Positions 44,785 to 53,979 of a stretch of DNA of 64,000 bases are shown here, piece by piece; the stretch's first letter is position 1; each line of letters opens with the position of its first letter. The DNA lies in the NCBI GenBank assembly GCA_963834425.1, contig CAWIBR010000008.1, positions 62,001 to 126,000 on the forward strand, written 5' to 3'. Source of the stretch: CAVURS01 sp963834425 (GTDB taxonomy: Bacteria > Actinomycetota > Actinomycetes > Actinomycetales > CAVURS01). The notes beneath the pieces were generated by a model, which ran no database searches, was not told where the DNA came from, and worked only from the letters and a program-made list of their open reading frames with translations. The position numbers were made by a program, and so were the translations under genes.

Positions 44785-46002
44785 GCAGATCGAGGGTTCG
44801 CGGGCGATCGCCGAGACGGTCGCGCGGTGCCGGCCGCAGGTCGTGCCGGCCTACCCGATCACCCCGCAGACCCACATCGTCGAAGGCGTCGGCGCGATGG
44901 TGAAGACGGCGCGCTGCGCCGGCTGCGAGTTCATCACCGTCGAGTCCGAGTTCGCCGCGATGTCGGCCGCGATCGGCGCGTCGGCAGCCGGCGCGCGCAC
45001 CTACACCGCGACCGCCAGCCAGGGCCTGCTCTACATGGCCGAGGCGCTGTTCAACGCCTCCGGGCTCGGCCTGCCGATCGTGATGACGGTGGCCAACCGC
45101 GCCATCGGCGCGCCGATCAACATCTGGAACGACCACAGCGACTCGATGAGCCAGCGCGACTGCGGCTGGGTGCAGCTGTACGCCGAGGACAACCAGGAGG
45201 CGGTCGGCCTGCACGTCCTCGCCTTCCGGCTGGCCGAGCAGCTGTCGCGTGCCGGTGATGGTGTGCGTGGACGGGTTCGTGCTCACCCACGCGTTCGAGC
45301 CGATCGAGGTGCCGAGCCAGGAGCACGGTCGACGCGCTTCCTGCCGGCCGTACGCGCCGCGCCAGGTGCTCGACCCGGACGAGCCGGTGACGATCGGCGC
45401 GATGGTCGGGCCCGAGGCGTTCACCGAGGTGCGCTACCTCGGCGCACCACCAGCTGCGCGCGGCGCCGAGCGGCTTCCCGATGCTCGCCGACGAGTTCGC
45501 AGCGCGACCGTGGGCGTCGGGCCCGCGATGCTGACGACGTACCGCATCGAGGGCGCCCGGACCGTCGTCGTGACGCTCGGCTCGGTGGTCGGCACCGTCC
45601 ACGACGCGGTCGACGGAGCTGGACGCGGCGTCGGCGTCGTGCACGCTGACGCTGTTCCGGCCGTTCCCGGCCGCGGCCGTGCGCGCGGCGCTGGCCGGCG
45701 CCGAGCACGTGATCGTGCTCGAGCGGGCCTTCGCGCCCGGCGCGGGCGGCGTCGTGTCCGCCGACGTCCGCGGCGCCTGCCGGCACGCCGACCGTGCGTG
45801 ATCGCACGGTGGTCGCCGGGCTCGGCGGCCGGCCGGTGACCGCAGGCTCGCTGCGCGCGATGCTCGACCGGCCGCTCGCCGGACGAGCTGCCGGACCCGC
45901 TCTTCCTCGACCTGCGCGACGCGACGTCGTCGAGCGCGAGCTCCAGCGCCTCGGCCGACGACGGCGCGAGCCTGCAGCCGACGATGACTCGAGCGAGCGT
46001 GA
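44777..46002 (+). CDS. porA: Pyruvate/2-oxoacid:ferredoxin oxidoreductase alpha subunit (frameshifts)
   Basis: About 400 residues. The N-terminal pyrimidine-binding domain is intact (QVVPAYPITPQTHIVEGVGA, FITVESEFAAMSAAIGASAA, TATASQGLLYMAEALFNAS). After 45245 the frame shifts repeatedly (VPVMVCVDGFVLTHAFEP, then later pieces ending DPLFLDLRDA). ATG 44777 is inside the gamma-subunit end. The stop lies at 45987 or 46002, next to the beta-subunit GTG. It supplies part of the thiamine-diphosphate site with the beta subunit. Confidence 0.82.
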
Positions 46003-46991
46003 AGTTCTACCAGGTCGGCAGCCGCGCCGTCGGCAACCGGCTGCTCGCCGCTGCGCTGCGCACCGAGCAGGCCGACCCGGAGCGGCGCAACGCGCTCAAC
46101 TCCGGCCACCGCGCCTGCCAGGGGTGCGGCGAGGCGCTCGCCGCGCGCTACGTCCTCGACACCGCGATGCGGGCGACCGGCGGCCGGCTGGTCGCGGTCA
46201 ACGCGACCGGCTGCCTCGAGGTGTTCTCGACGCCGTATCCCGGAGAGCTCGTGGCAGGTGCCGTGGCTGCACTCGCTGTTCGCCAACGCCGCGTCGGTGG
46301 CCACCGGCGTCGCCGCGGCGCTGCGGGCGACCGGCCGCGACGACATCCGCGTGCTGGCCCAGGGCGGCGACGGCGGCACGGTCGACATCGGCCTGGCCTG
46401 CCTGTCCGGCATGTTCGAGCGCAACGACGACGTGCTCTACGTCTGCTACGACAACGAGGCCTACATGAACACCGGCGTGCAGCGCTCCGGCGCGACGCCG
46501 CCGGCGGCCCGCACCGCGACGACCGAGGCCGTCGGGCCCGCACCCGGGCAACCCGTTCGGCACCGGCAAGGACCTGCCGCGCATCGCGATGGCCCACGAC
46601 ATCCCGTACGTCGCGACCGCGACCGTCGCCGAGCTGCACGACCTCGAGGCCAAGGTCGAACGGCGATGTCGATGCGCGGCGCGCGCTACCTGCACGTGCT
46701 CGTCGCCGTGCCCGCTCGGCTGGGGATCGGCGCCGGCCGACGACCGTGCGGCTGGCCCGGCTGGCGCAGCGCAGCGGGCTGTTCCCGGTGTTCGAGGCCG
46801 AGCACGGCGAGGTGACCTCGGTGCTGCCGATCCGCGGCCGGGTGCCGGTCGAGGAGTACCTGCGGCCGCAGAGGCGCTACGCCCACCTGTTCGCGGACGG
46901 CGCCGACGGCACCGACCTGGCCGCGCTGCAGGCACTCGCCGACCGCAACATCGCCCGCTACGGCCTGCTCCCAGAAGGCGGAGACCGATGA
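45999..46991 (+). CDS. porB: Pyruvate/2-oxoacid:ferredoxin oxidoreductase beta subunit (frameshifts)
   Basis: About 330 residues. HRACQGCGEALAARYVLDTA begins the cluster/TPP subunit. VAVNATGCLEVFSTPYP, VLAQGGDGGTVDIGLACLSG (the GDG thiamine-diphosphate motif) and LYVCYDNEAYMNTGVQRSG follow. The C-terminus RNIARYGLLPEGGDR ends at TGA 46991, inside the next ATG (ATGA). Binds TPP-Mg and a 4Fe-4S cluster. The separate ferredoxin-like delta subunit is not found; the Fe-S tail of the next gene may take its place. Confidence 0.85.
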   Translation: MKFYQVGSRAVGNRLLAAALRTEQADPERRNALNSGHRACQGCGEALAARYVLDTAMRATGGRLVAVNATGCLEVFSTPYPGELVAGAVAALAVRQRRVGGHRRRRGAAGDRPRRHPRAGPGRRRRHGRHRPGLPVRHVRAQRRRALRLLRQRGLHEHRRAALRRDAAGGPHRDDRGRRARTRATRSAPARTCRASRWPTTSRTSRPRPSPSCTTSRPRSNGDVDARRALPARARRRARSAGDRRRPTTVRLARLAQRSGLFPVFEAEHGEVTSVLPIRGRVPVEEYLRPQRRYAHLFADGADGTDLAALQALADRNIARYGLLPEGGDR

Positions 46992-48642
46992 TGCGACAAG
47001 CCGTTCGCCATCACCCTGGACGTGCGCTCCAGCCTGGCCAACCACACCGGCACCTGGCGCACCGAGCGGCCGGTCTACGTCGACGGGCTGCCGCCGTGCA
47101 ACCACGCCTGCCCGGCCGGCGAGCAGGTGCAGGCCTGGCTCTACACGGCCGAGGACGGCAGGCTACGAGCAGGCCTGGCGGCAGCTCGTCGACGACAACC
47201 CGTTCCCGGCCATCATGGGCCGGGTCTGCTACCACCCGTGCGAGACGGCGTGCAACCGCGCCGAGCTCGACACCGCCGTCGGCATCAACTCGGTCGAGCG
47301 GTTCCTCGGCGACGAGGCGATCCGGCAGGGCTGGCAGCTGCCCGCGCCCGGCGGCCGCGACCGGCCGGCGGGTGCTCGTCGTCGGCGCCGGACCGGCCGG
47401 CCTGTCGGCCGCGTACCAGCTGCGGCATGCTGGGCCACGAGGTCGAGATCCGCGAGGCCGGCGAGGCGCCGGGCGGCATGATGCGCTTCGGCATCCCGAC
47501 CTTCCGGCTGCCGCGCGACGTCCTCGACCTCGAGATCGCCCGCCTGCTCGCGACTGGGCATCACGCTGCGGCTCGACAGCCCGGTGACGACCTCGAGGCC
47601 ACCATGCGCGAGGGCCGGTTCGACGCGGCGTTCCTCGCGATCGGCGCCCAGCTCAGCCATCGCGCCTACATCCCGGCCGGGCAGGCGGCCCGCGTCTCGA
47701 CGCGCTGGCGCTGCTCGGCGACGCGGCGCGGGGTGAGCGCCCGGACCTCGGCCGCCGGGTCGTCGTCTACGGCGGCGGCAACACCGCGATGGACGCCGCG
47801 CGCACCGCTCGACGGCTCGGCGCGGAGGAGCGATCGTCGTCTACCGCCGCACCCAGGCGCAGATGCCGGCCAACGAGATCGAGCTGCACGAGGCGCTCGA
47901 CGAGGGCGTCACGGTCAAGTGGCTGCGCACGATCACCGAGGTCGGCGAGGGCACGCATGCGCCTGGAGAAGATGGGGCTCGACGACGGCACGGCGTGCCC
48001 CAGCCGACCGGCGAGTTCGAGGAGCTGGCCGGTGACTGCGTCGTGCTCGCCCTCGGCCAGGACGTCGACCGCTCGCTGCTGGACACCGTGCCGGCCTGCG
48101 GGTCGTCGACGGCGTCGTCGAGGTCGACGCGCACGATGATGACCGGCTGCCCGGGCGTGTTCGCCGGCGGCGACGCGGCGCCGTCGCCGCGGTCGGTCAC
48201 CGCCGGCGATCGGGCAGGGCAAGGCCGCCGCGGCCAGCATCGACCGCTGGCTGTGCGCCCGGGCGCGAGCGCACCGTCCGCAGCCGGGTCCTGGACCGGG
48301 CGCCGAGCCGGTGCCGTTCGACCAGCTCAACACCTGGTACTACAGCGACGCCCCGCACGCGGTGCGGCCGCGGCTGGACGCCGCGCGGCGGACGTCGCGA
48401 CTTCGCGAGGTGGTCGGCGGCCTCGACGCGGACACGGCGCTGTACGAGGCGCGGCGCTGCCTGTCGTGCGGCAACTGCTTCGGCTGCGACAACTGCTTCG
48501 GCGTGTGCCCGGACAACGCGGTGCTCAAGGTGGCCGACGGCGCCACGGCTACGCGATCGACTACGACTACTGCAAGGGCTGCGGGCTGTGCGTGGCCGAG
48601 TGCCCCTGCGGCGCGATCGTGATGGAGCCCGAGCCCAGCTGA
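46988..48642 (+). CDS. GltD-like FAD/NAD(P) oxidoreductase with C-terminal 2x[4Fe-4S] domain (frameshifts)
   Basis: About 550 residues. The N-terminal cysteine cluster is LPPCNHACPAGEQVQAWL ... CYHPCETACNRAELD. The FAD site is VLVVGAGPAGLSAAYQL, followed by GGMMRFGIPTFRLP. The second dinucleotide site is VVVYGGGNTAMDAARTARRL, and GVFAGGDAAPSPRSV closes the flavin domain. Two ferredoxin motifs end it: CLSCGNCFGCDNCFGVCP and CKGCGLCVAECPCG. It resembles the small subunit of glutamate synthase and NADH:ferredoxin oxidoreductases such as NfnB. It probably moves electrons between reduced ferredoxin from the pyruvate enzyme and NAD(P). The start overlaps porB. Confidence 0.85.
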
Positions 48643-49389
48643 GCCGGCGCTGGCGCTTTGGCGGCCGTTGGCCATGAGGTCCACGACCGAATGCCGGTCG
48701 ATGTCGATGATCGGCCGCACTGCCACCAGGCGACCGAGGTACATCACGGCCACCCGGTCCGCGACCTGGAAGACGTCGTTGAGGTTGTGCGAGATCATGA
48801 GCACCGCGACCCCGCTGTCGGCCAGCCGGCGAACCAGGTCGAGGACGACCTTGGTCTGGGTCACCCCCAGGGCCGCAGTGGGTTCGTCCATGATGACGAG
48901 CTTGGCGTCCCGCAGGACGGCGCGGGCGATCGCCACCGACTGGCGCTGGCCGCCCGACAGGGAGGCGACCCGCTGCCGCACCGACGAGACGGTGGTGACC
49001 TTCAGGTCGTGCAACGTGTGCTCGGCGGCCAGCTCCATGGCGGCCTCGTCGGGCACGAGGTGTCGCCGCTGCTCGCGGCCGAGATACATGTTCTCGGCGA
49101 TGTCCAGGTTGTCGCAGAGCGCGAGGTCCTGGTAGATCGTCTCGATGCCCAGCGACGATGCGTCCTTCGGCCCGTGGAGCTGCACCGGGTGACCCTGCCA
49201 GTAGAGCTGACCGCTGTCCGGCTGGTAGGTGCCGGAGATGCACTTGATCAGCACCGACTTGCCGGCCCCGTTGTCACCGACCAGGGCCGTGACCTGGCCC
49301 GCCGGCACGGAGAGGCTGACGTCGGCGAGCGCGTGCACGGCGCCGAACGTCTTGCTGAGGCGCTCGACCCGCAACAGCGGATCTGTCAT
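48340..49389 (-). CDS. Orphan sugar-type ABC transporter ATPase
   Basis: The conserved part (49389 to about 48650) is a single ATPase domain of the ribose/xylose type. Walker A is GDNGAGKSVLIK, the Q loop is IETIYQDLALCDNL, the signature is SLSGGQRQSVAIARA, Walker B is LVIMDEPTAALG, and the His switch is in VLMISHNLNDVF. The frame then runs without stop about 300 bases into antisense of the convergent Fe-S oxidoreductase, ending at 48340. That tail (HHDRAAGALGHAQ...) is unlikely to be natural, so the true stop seems lost. No permease or sugar-binding protein is near. Start chosen at MTDPLLRVERLSKTFG. Confidence 0.75.
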   Translation of the reverse strand: MTDPLLRVERLSKTFGAVHALADVSLSVPAGQVTALVGDNGAGKSVLIKCISGTYQPDSGQLYWQGHPVQLHGPKDASSLGIETIYQDLALCDNLDIAENMYLGREQRRHLVPDEAAMELAAEHTLHDLKVTTVSSVRQRVASLSGGQRQSVAIARAVLRDAKLVIMDEPTAALGVTQTKVVLDLVRRLADSGVAVLMISHNLNDVFQVADRVAVMYLGRLVAVRPIIDIDRHSVVDLMANGRQSASAGSAGLGLHHDRAAGALGHAQPAALAVVVVDRVAVAPSATLSTALSGHTPKQLSQPKQLPHDRQRRASYSAVSASRPPTTSRSRDVRRAASSRGRTACGASL

Positions 49390-49422
49390 GAGACCAGCCC
49401 AGCACGCGATGGCGAGACAGAA

Positions 49423-49484
49423 GAGGCGAAGGTCCTGAATTCCGAATGTGGCCCAAAGTCCCTGCTGGACAGGACCTTTCGCGC
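49423..49484. promoter_or_regulatory. Cluster of DosR/DevR-like boxes between ABC ATPase and alcohol dehydrogenase
   Basis: The best site is 49449-49462 (minus strand GGGACTTTGGGCCA, 13 of 14). It is flanked by weaker AGGACCTTCGCCTC (minus, 49423-49436) and AGGACCTTTCGCGC (plus, 49471-49484). The cluster is 60 bases upstream of the ABC ATG and about 80-140 upstream of the dehydrogenase ATG. Confidence 0.55.
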
Positions 49485-49564
49485 TCAACGGTGGTGGGCC
49501 GGGGCAGGCTGGCCGTAGCGATCATCCGAGTCGTTCGCCGGCTCCACCTTCGAAAGGGACTGCC

Positions 49565-50578
49565 ATGAAGGCTGCCGTCGTCACCGACTTCCACGCTCCG
49601 CTGGAGATCCAAGACCTGCCGGTGCCCGAGCCGGGGCCGGGCGAGGTTCTCGTGCGCATGGAGACGAGTGGGCTCTGCCACACCGACATCCATGCGGCAC
49701 ACGGCGACTGGCCGGTCCGGCCGAAGCCCCCGTTCATCCCTGGGCACGAGGGCATCGGTCTGGTCGATCAGCTCGGAGCAGGGGTCACGAGTCGCTCGGT
49801 CGGCGACCGGGTCGCGATCGCCTGGCTCGGCTACGCCTGCGGAGAGTGCAGCCACTGCATCGGCGGCTGGGAGACGCTGTGCCTGCAGCAACGCAACTCC
49901 GGGTACTCGGTCAACGGCACCTTCGCGGAGTACGCCGTGGTGCCGGCTGCGTTCGCGACCCTCGTCCCGGCTGGGATCCCGTCGCGGGAGGCGGCTCCGC
50001 TCACGTGCGCCGGTGTCACGACGTACAAGGCGATCAAGGTCGCGCGAGTGCAGCCGGCGGAGACCGTCGCGATCTTCGGCATGGGCGGCCTGGGGCACCT
50101 CGCGCTCCAGTACGCCCGGTTGGTGGGTGGTTTCACGATCGGGGTGGATATCGAGGAGAGCAAGCTGGCGATGGCGACCGATCTCGGGGCCGACCACGTC
50201 GTGAACGCCGCAGCCGCTGACCCCTCCGAGGCCATCCAGGCATTGGGAGGCGCTGACGTGGCGGTGGCACTGGCTGCCTCCCCGAGTGCGTTCGCCCAGG
50301 CCTTCAGGTCGCTGCGTCGCGGTGGTCGACTGGTCTGCGTCGCGCTGCCTGGCGACGACGCCACGATGAACCTTCCCATCTTCGACACGGTGCTCAACGG
50401 CAAGAGCGTCATCGGTTCCATCGTCGGCACCCGGAACGACCTGGCCGAGGTGTTCGCCCTGCACGAAGGCGGCCGGACACACATCGTCGCCGAGGACCGC
50501 AAGCTCGAGGACGTCAACCAGTCCATCGAGGACGTGCTCGCCGGCCGCGTGCCGGCCCGGATCGTGTTCCAGTTCTGA
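49565..50578 (+). CDS. adhP: Zinc-dependent alcohol dehydrogenase, AdhP type
   Basis: 337 residues, intact. The catalytic zinc site starts METSGLCHTDIHAAHGDWP with PGHEGIGLV; the structural zinc loop is YACGECSHCIGGWETLC. The NAD site is VAIFGMGGLGHLALQYA. It interconverts alcohols and aldehydes, ethanol included, with NAD(H), and could dispose of reducing power during oxygen lack. GAAAGGG precedes the ATG. It is divergent from the ABC ATPase and sits beside DosR-like boxes. Confidence 0.93.
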   Translation: MKAAVVTDFHAPLEIQDLPVPEPGPGEVLVRMETSGLCHTDIHAAHGDWPVRPKPPFIPGHEGIGLVDQLGAGVTSRSVGDRVAIAWLGYACGECSHCIGGWETLCLQQRNSGYSVNGTFAEYAVVPAAFATLVPAGIPSREAAPLTCAGVTTYKAIKVARVQPAETVAIFGMGGLGHLALQYARLVGGFTIGVDIEESKLAMATDLGADHVVNAAAADPSEAIQALGGADVAVALAASPSAFAQAFRSLRRGGRLVCVALPGDDATMNLPIFDTVLNGKSVIGSIVGTRNDLAEVFALHEGGRTHIVAEDRKLEDVNQSIEDVLAGRVPARIVFQF

Positions 50579-51189
50579 GTCGACGGGGAGTTGTCCACAA
50601 CGAGTGCGGGAGCTTCAGATGCCTGAAACGGTCAGCAAGCGTTTTCGCTCGCGAGGCCGATGGGCCGCACTGGCCTCGGAGGTGTTTTGCTGGCCGCGTG
50701 CGGCGGGTCGCGGGTTCCTCCTGCGTGTCCGGCGTTCGAGCTCGTCTGCTCGTTCCACTGACATTCAAGCCCTTCAGCGACTCGATCGAGGCGCACGCCG
50801 ATCGTCGGTGGTGCTCGACCGACTTCTGTCTGGACGGATCCGTCTGTTACCGCCTGACCGACCGGGTGGTCCTGAGTCTGGACGGCTGGATCCGGTCGGC
50901 GTCACCGTGTCGTACTTCCCTCGTCCCCCGATCCTCCCCCTCCTCCCTCCTGCGCTGGTCGACAGCGTCGACGGGAGTCATGGGTGCAGGCGGGATCCCG
51001 GAACGCGTCGGGACGTCTACCCCGCGTCCGCGCTGGCCGGTTGGCCGTCCCTGCGCGCTCCGGCTGGCCGGCAATTCGAGGCCGTATCGACCTTGTCGGG
51101 GTCGAGCCCGGTTCTGCGGGTCTTCACGTACGTCGAGTGCGGCGAGGCACGCGGGCTCGTCGTGTCTCACTCGCCCACAGCTGACCTCC
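50579..51189. other. Long intergenic stretch without a recognised gene
   Basis: About 610 bases. Open frames exist on both strands, but their composition is that of chance high-GC frames, with no family match or good ribosome site. A 33-codon lipoprotein-like frame (ATG 50660, core VLLAACGG) is too short and lacks support. A decayed gene or a regulatory RNA cannot be excluded. Confidence 0.45.
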
Positions 51190-51221
51190 GGGACTTCCGC
51201 CCCTGCCGGGACCTCCCTCCC
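51190..51221 (+). promoter_or_regulatory. Pair of DosR/DevR-like boxes before the Lys-tailed protein
   Basis: GGGACTTCCGCCCC (51190-51203, 12 of 14) and GGGACCTCCCTCCC (51208-51221, weaker), 18 bases apart start to start, ending 56 bases before ATG 51278. Confidence 0.4.
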
Positions 51222-51277
51222 GTTACGAGGGTGGGATCGTCCCGCAACGGACACTGCGTCTACCAAGAGGTGAGGAC

Positions 51278-51754
51278 ATGGCATCGTCCACCAACCAGGC
51301 CAAGGCCTGGGAGCAGGTCGGAGCGCGTTTCGTCGCGCTCGGCAACAACCTTCGGCACCGGCTCGACGAGCTCGGTGCCGACGCCACGACCGAGCAGCGC
51401 GCGGTCGAGCGTTCCCTGCAGTCGTTGGCCAACGCCCTCGAGGAGGGTTTCGACCGGGCCGGGGCCGTCGTGCGAGACGTCCGGCTACGCCAGGACGTCG
51501 CCGAGATCGTGGCGTCGCTCCGCACCGCGGTGGTGACGACGTTCGCCGCCGTTGACGGCAAGAAGGCGACCGCGAAGAAGGTCACGGCGAAGAAGGCGAC
51601 GGCGAAGAAGGCCACGGCGAAGAAGGTCATCGCGAAGAAGGCCACGGCGAAGAAGGTCACGGCGAAGAAGGCGACGGCGAAGAAGGCGGCGAAGAAGGCG
51701 ACCGCGAAGAAGGCCACCGTCAGAGGGCCACGGCGAAGAAGGGTGAGGTCATGA
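51278..51754 (+). CDS. Histone-H1-like protein with Lys/Ala repeat tail
   Basis: 158 residues. The first 88 form a helical, acidic/amphipathic domain (ARFVALGNNLRHRLDELGAD, RSLQSLANALEEGFDRAG). The rest is a strongly basic tail of repeated K-K-A-T-A / K-K-V-T-A units, like the tails of chlamydial Hc1 and mycobacterial HupB, ending in an Arg-rich stretch. The tail should bind DNA or polyphosphate. The very end may be misread, since the repeat continues in another frame (RATAKKGEVM). GAGGTGAGGAC lies upstream. The stop overlaps the next ATG (ATGA), coupling it to the phosphoribosyltransferase. Confidence 0.82.
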   Translation: MASSTNQAKAWEQVGARFVALGNNLRHRLDELGADATTEQRAVERSLQSLANALEEGFDRAGAVVRDVRLRQDVAEIVASLRTAVVTTFAAVDGKKATAKKVTAKKATAKKATAKKVIAKKATAKKVTAKKATAKKAAKKATAKKATVRGPRRRRVRS

Positions 51755-52437
51755 GGGACGCGCCGGGCGTGCTTTTCCGGGATCGCCGTGACGCCGGCCG
51801 GCAGCTCGCCCGGGAGGGGCTGGCGCGCCTGCACGGCAAAGATGTGGTGGTGCTCGGCCTGCCGCGCGGGGGAGTTCCGGTCGCGGCCGAGGTGGCGTCG
51901 GCGTTGGGGGCGCCCCTCGACGTGCTCGTCGTACGCAAGCTGGGACTGCCGTTCGAGCCCGAGATCGCGATGGGGGCGATCGGGGAGAACGACGTTCGGG
52001 TGATCGACGATGCCGTGGTCACCCGGGCGCAGGTCACGCGCGAGGAGCTCGCCGAGGTCGAGCGCAGGGAGCGGGCGGTCCTGACCGCGCGGGTTGCCCG
52101 GCTCCGAGGCAGGGTCGCCCGGCGCTCGACCTGCGCGGGCGGATCGCCGTCATCGTCGATGACGGCATCGCCACGGGTTCGACCGCACGGGCTGCGTGTC
52201 AGGTCGCCCGCCGGCTCGGAGCCACCTGGGTCGTGCTGGCCGTGCCGGTCGCCCCGCCGGAGGTGGTCAGAGCATTTCCCCGAGGCCGACGGGCTGGCCT
52301 GTGCGCGGGCACCGCACACCTTCCAGGCGGTCAGCCGCTACTACCGGGACTTCACCCCGACCAGCGAGGACGAGGTCGTCCGGTTGCTCGACGCGGCTCG
52401 ACGACAGGAGACGCGCGTCGCCGACCAGCTCGGGTGA
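51751..52437 (+). CDS. Phosphoribosyltransferase-fold protein (two frameshifts)
   Basis: About 228 residues. The N-terminus is FRDRRDAGRQLAREGLARL and VVVLGLPRGGVPVAAEVASA. The PRPP loop VIVDDGIATGSTARAA lies in a second frame (about 52150-52200). EHFPEADGLACARAP, FQAVSRYYRDFTPTSEDEVV ends it. Breaks near 52115 and 52260. Proteins of this type occur in mycobacterial dormancy regulons (Rv0571c-like); the substrate is unknown. The last gene of the unit, converging on the ABC exporter. Confidence 0.8.
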   Translation: MRDAPGVLFRDRRDAGRQLAREGLARLHGKDVVVLGLPRGGVPVAAEVASALGAPLDVLVVRKLGLPFEPEIAMGAIGENDVRVIDDAVVTRAQVTREELAEVERRERAVLTARVARLRGRVARRSTCAGGSPSSSMTASPRVRPHGLRVRSPAGSEPPGSCWPCRSPRRRWSEHFPEADGLACARAPHTFQAVSRYYRDFTPTSEDEVVRLLDAARRQETRVADQLG

Positions 52438-52473
52438 CGGGCGCTGAGCGACCTCTCCTGTGGGCAGGAGGAG

Positions 52474-53205
52474 TCACGCCGTACGTCGCCTGAGTGTGGC
52501 TGCTGCGAGCCCGAGGGTCACGAGGGTGAAGGACGCGACGACCACCAGGTCGCGGGCATACCCGGAGCTGACGGCGCGGTGCGTTGCCACGTCCCGGAGG
52601 GCCTCGACGGCGTAGGAGAGCGGTACGACGTCCGCGAACCAGCGCAGACCCTGCGCCATCCGCTCGCGCGGCTGAAAGAGACCGCACACCAACAGCTGTG
52701 GGAACACGACGATCGGCAGGAACTGCAACGCCTGGAACTCCGTGCGGGCAAAGGCGCTGGCCAGGAGGCCGAGCGAGACGCCGAGCAACGCGTCCACAGC
52801 AGTCACGAGTAGCAGCCAACCGTAGGAGCCGGCGATCGTGAGGCCGCAGGCGAGCGAGACGACCACCGCGACGAGCACCTGGACGAGCGCGACCGAGCCG
52901 AACGCGATGCCGTACCCGACGAGCAGATCCAGCTTTGACATGGGAGTCGTCATCAGCCGCTCCAGCGTTCCGGTCGTCCGCTCCCGCAACGTGGTGATGG
53001 ACGTGACCAGGAACATGAGCGTGAACGGAAAGACGCCCAGCAGGGCCGGGGCCACCGCGCTGAACTCAGTGCGGGAGTCGAAGACGAACCGGACGACCAG
53101 CAGCAGCGCGGATGGAACGGCGACGAGCAGGACGACGGTCCGGGGATCGTGGCGCAGCTGTCGCAGGACCCGCGCGGAGGTGGCGAGGGCGATGTGGGGC
53201 TTCAT
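52474..53205 (-). CDS. ABC-2 type exporter permease
   Basis: 243 residues with six hydrophobic helices (VVLLVAVPSALLLVVRFVF, ALLGVFPFTLMFLVTSITTL and later ones) and the ABC-2 signature region LRERTTGTLERLMTTPMSKLDLL. An integral inner-membrane partner of the ATPase upstream, exporting a drug, lipid or other product. Its ATG overlaps the ATPase stop (ATGA). Last cistron of the V/A-ATPase transcription unit. Confidence 0.88.
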   Translation of the reverse strand: MKPHIALATSARVLRQLRHDPRTVVLLVAVPSALLLVVRFVFDSRTEFSAVAPALLGVFPFTLMFLVTSITTLRERTTGTLERLMTTPMSKLDLLVGYGIAFGSVALVQVLVAVVVSLACGLTIAGSYGWLLLVTAVDALLGVSLGLLASAFARTEFQALQFLPIVVFPQLLVCGLFQPRERMAQGLRWFADVVPLSYAVEALRDVATHRAVSSGYARDLVVVASFTLVTLGLAAATLRRRTA

Positions 53206-53979
53206 GCCGCGCTCGGACCGCGAACCAGGGCCAGGAATGCGGCATCCAGGTCCACGGTGCCCGTCAGGTCCTTGAGTCGCTGCGGCGTTTCCTGGGCGAG
53301 GATCCGACCCTCCCGCATCAGCACCAGCTCGTCGACATCGCTCGGCCTCGTTCATCACGTGGCTCGAGACGAGCAGGCTCGTGCCGTCACCCGCGATGGC
53401 GGCGAACATCGACCACAGCTGCTCTCGCAGCACCGGATCCAGCCCGACGGTCGGCTCGTCCAGGACGAGCAGTCGGGGAGCCCCCAGGAGGGCCACACCG
53501 AGGCTGACGCGCGACCGCTCTCCGCCGGACAGGCGGCCGGTGAGCTGGTCTCGAACCGACGCTAGGTCGACCAGAGCGAGCACCCGTGCGACGTCGCTAC
53601 GAGGCGCCCCGAGCACCGTGGCGAAATAGCGGAGGTTCTCGGTGACCGTGAGGTCCGGGTAGACCGACGCTCCTTGGGAGGCATAGCCGACGAGTGTCCT
53701 CAGCGGTGACGAGCCAGCGGGCCACCCGAGCACCTCGACCTGGCCGGACTGCACCTTCTGGGTGCCGACGATCGCTCGCATGAGCGTCGTCTTGCCCGAG
53801 CCGCTCGGCCCGATCAGCCCGGTCACGCGGCCGCCCCGGATATCGCAGTGCAGGTCATGCAGGACCGCGGCCCCACCGCGGCGCACTCGCAGACCGCGCA
53901 CACGCACGGCGAATGACTTCACACGGTCAGGATGATTCGCGGCAACAGCCATGGAGGGGCTCGGATGTCTATCGCGCAT
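53202..53979 (-). CDS. ABC exporter ATPase (one frameshift)
   Basis: About 258 residues. Walker A LIGPSGSGKTTLM, Q loop YASQGASVYPDLTV, signature RLSGGERSRVSLGVAL, Walker B LLVLDEPTVGLDP, H loop LLVSSHVMNEAE. After the last block the frame shifts near 53335. The other frame gives ELVLMREGRILAQETP, DLDAAFLALVRGPSAA and TGA 53202, overlapping the permease start. ATG 53979 lies inside the 3' end of the stress-protein gene; GTG 53922 is a possible later start. Confidence 0.82.

Noticed and set aside
50604..51536. 310-codon plus-strand frame over the spacer and into the Lys-tailed gene
   Set aside because: Composition is non-coding, there is no ribosome site, and it overlaps the well-supported frame from 51278.
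51544..51720. Short repeated AAGAAGGCGACGGCG units as a CRISPR array or VNTR
   Set aside because: Units are contiguous, codon-phased and encode the Lys/Ala tail; there are no spacers.
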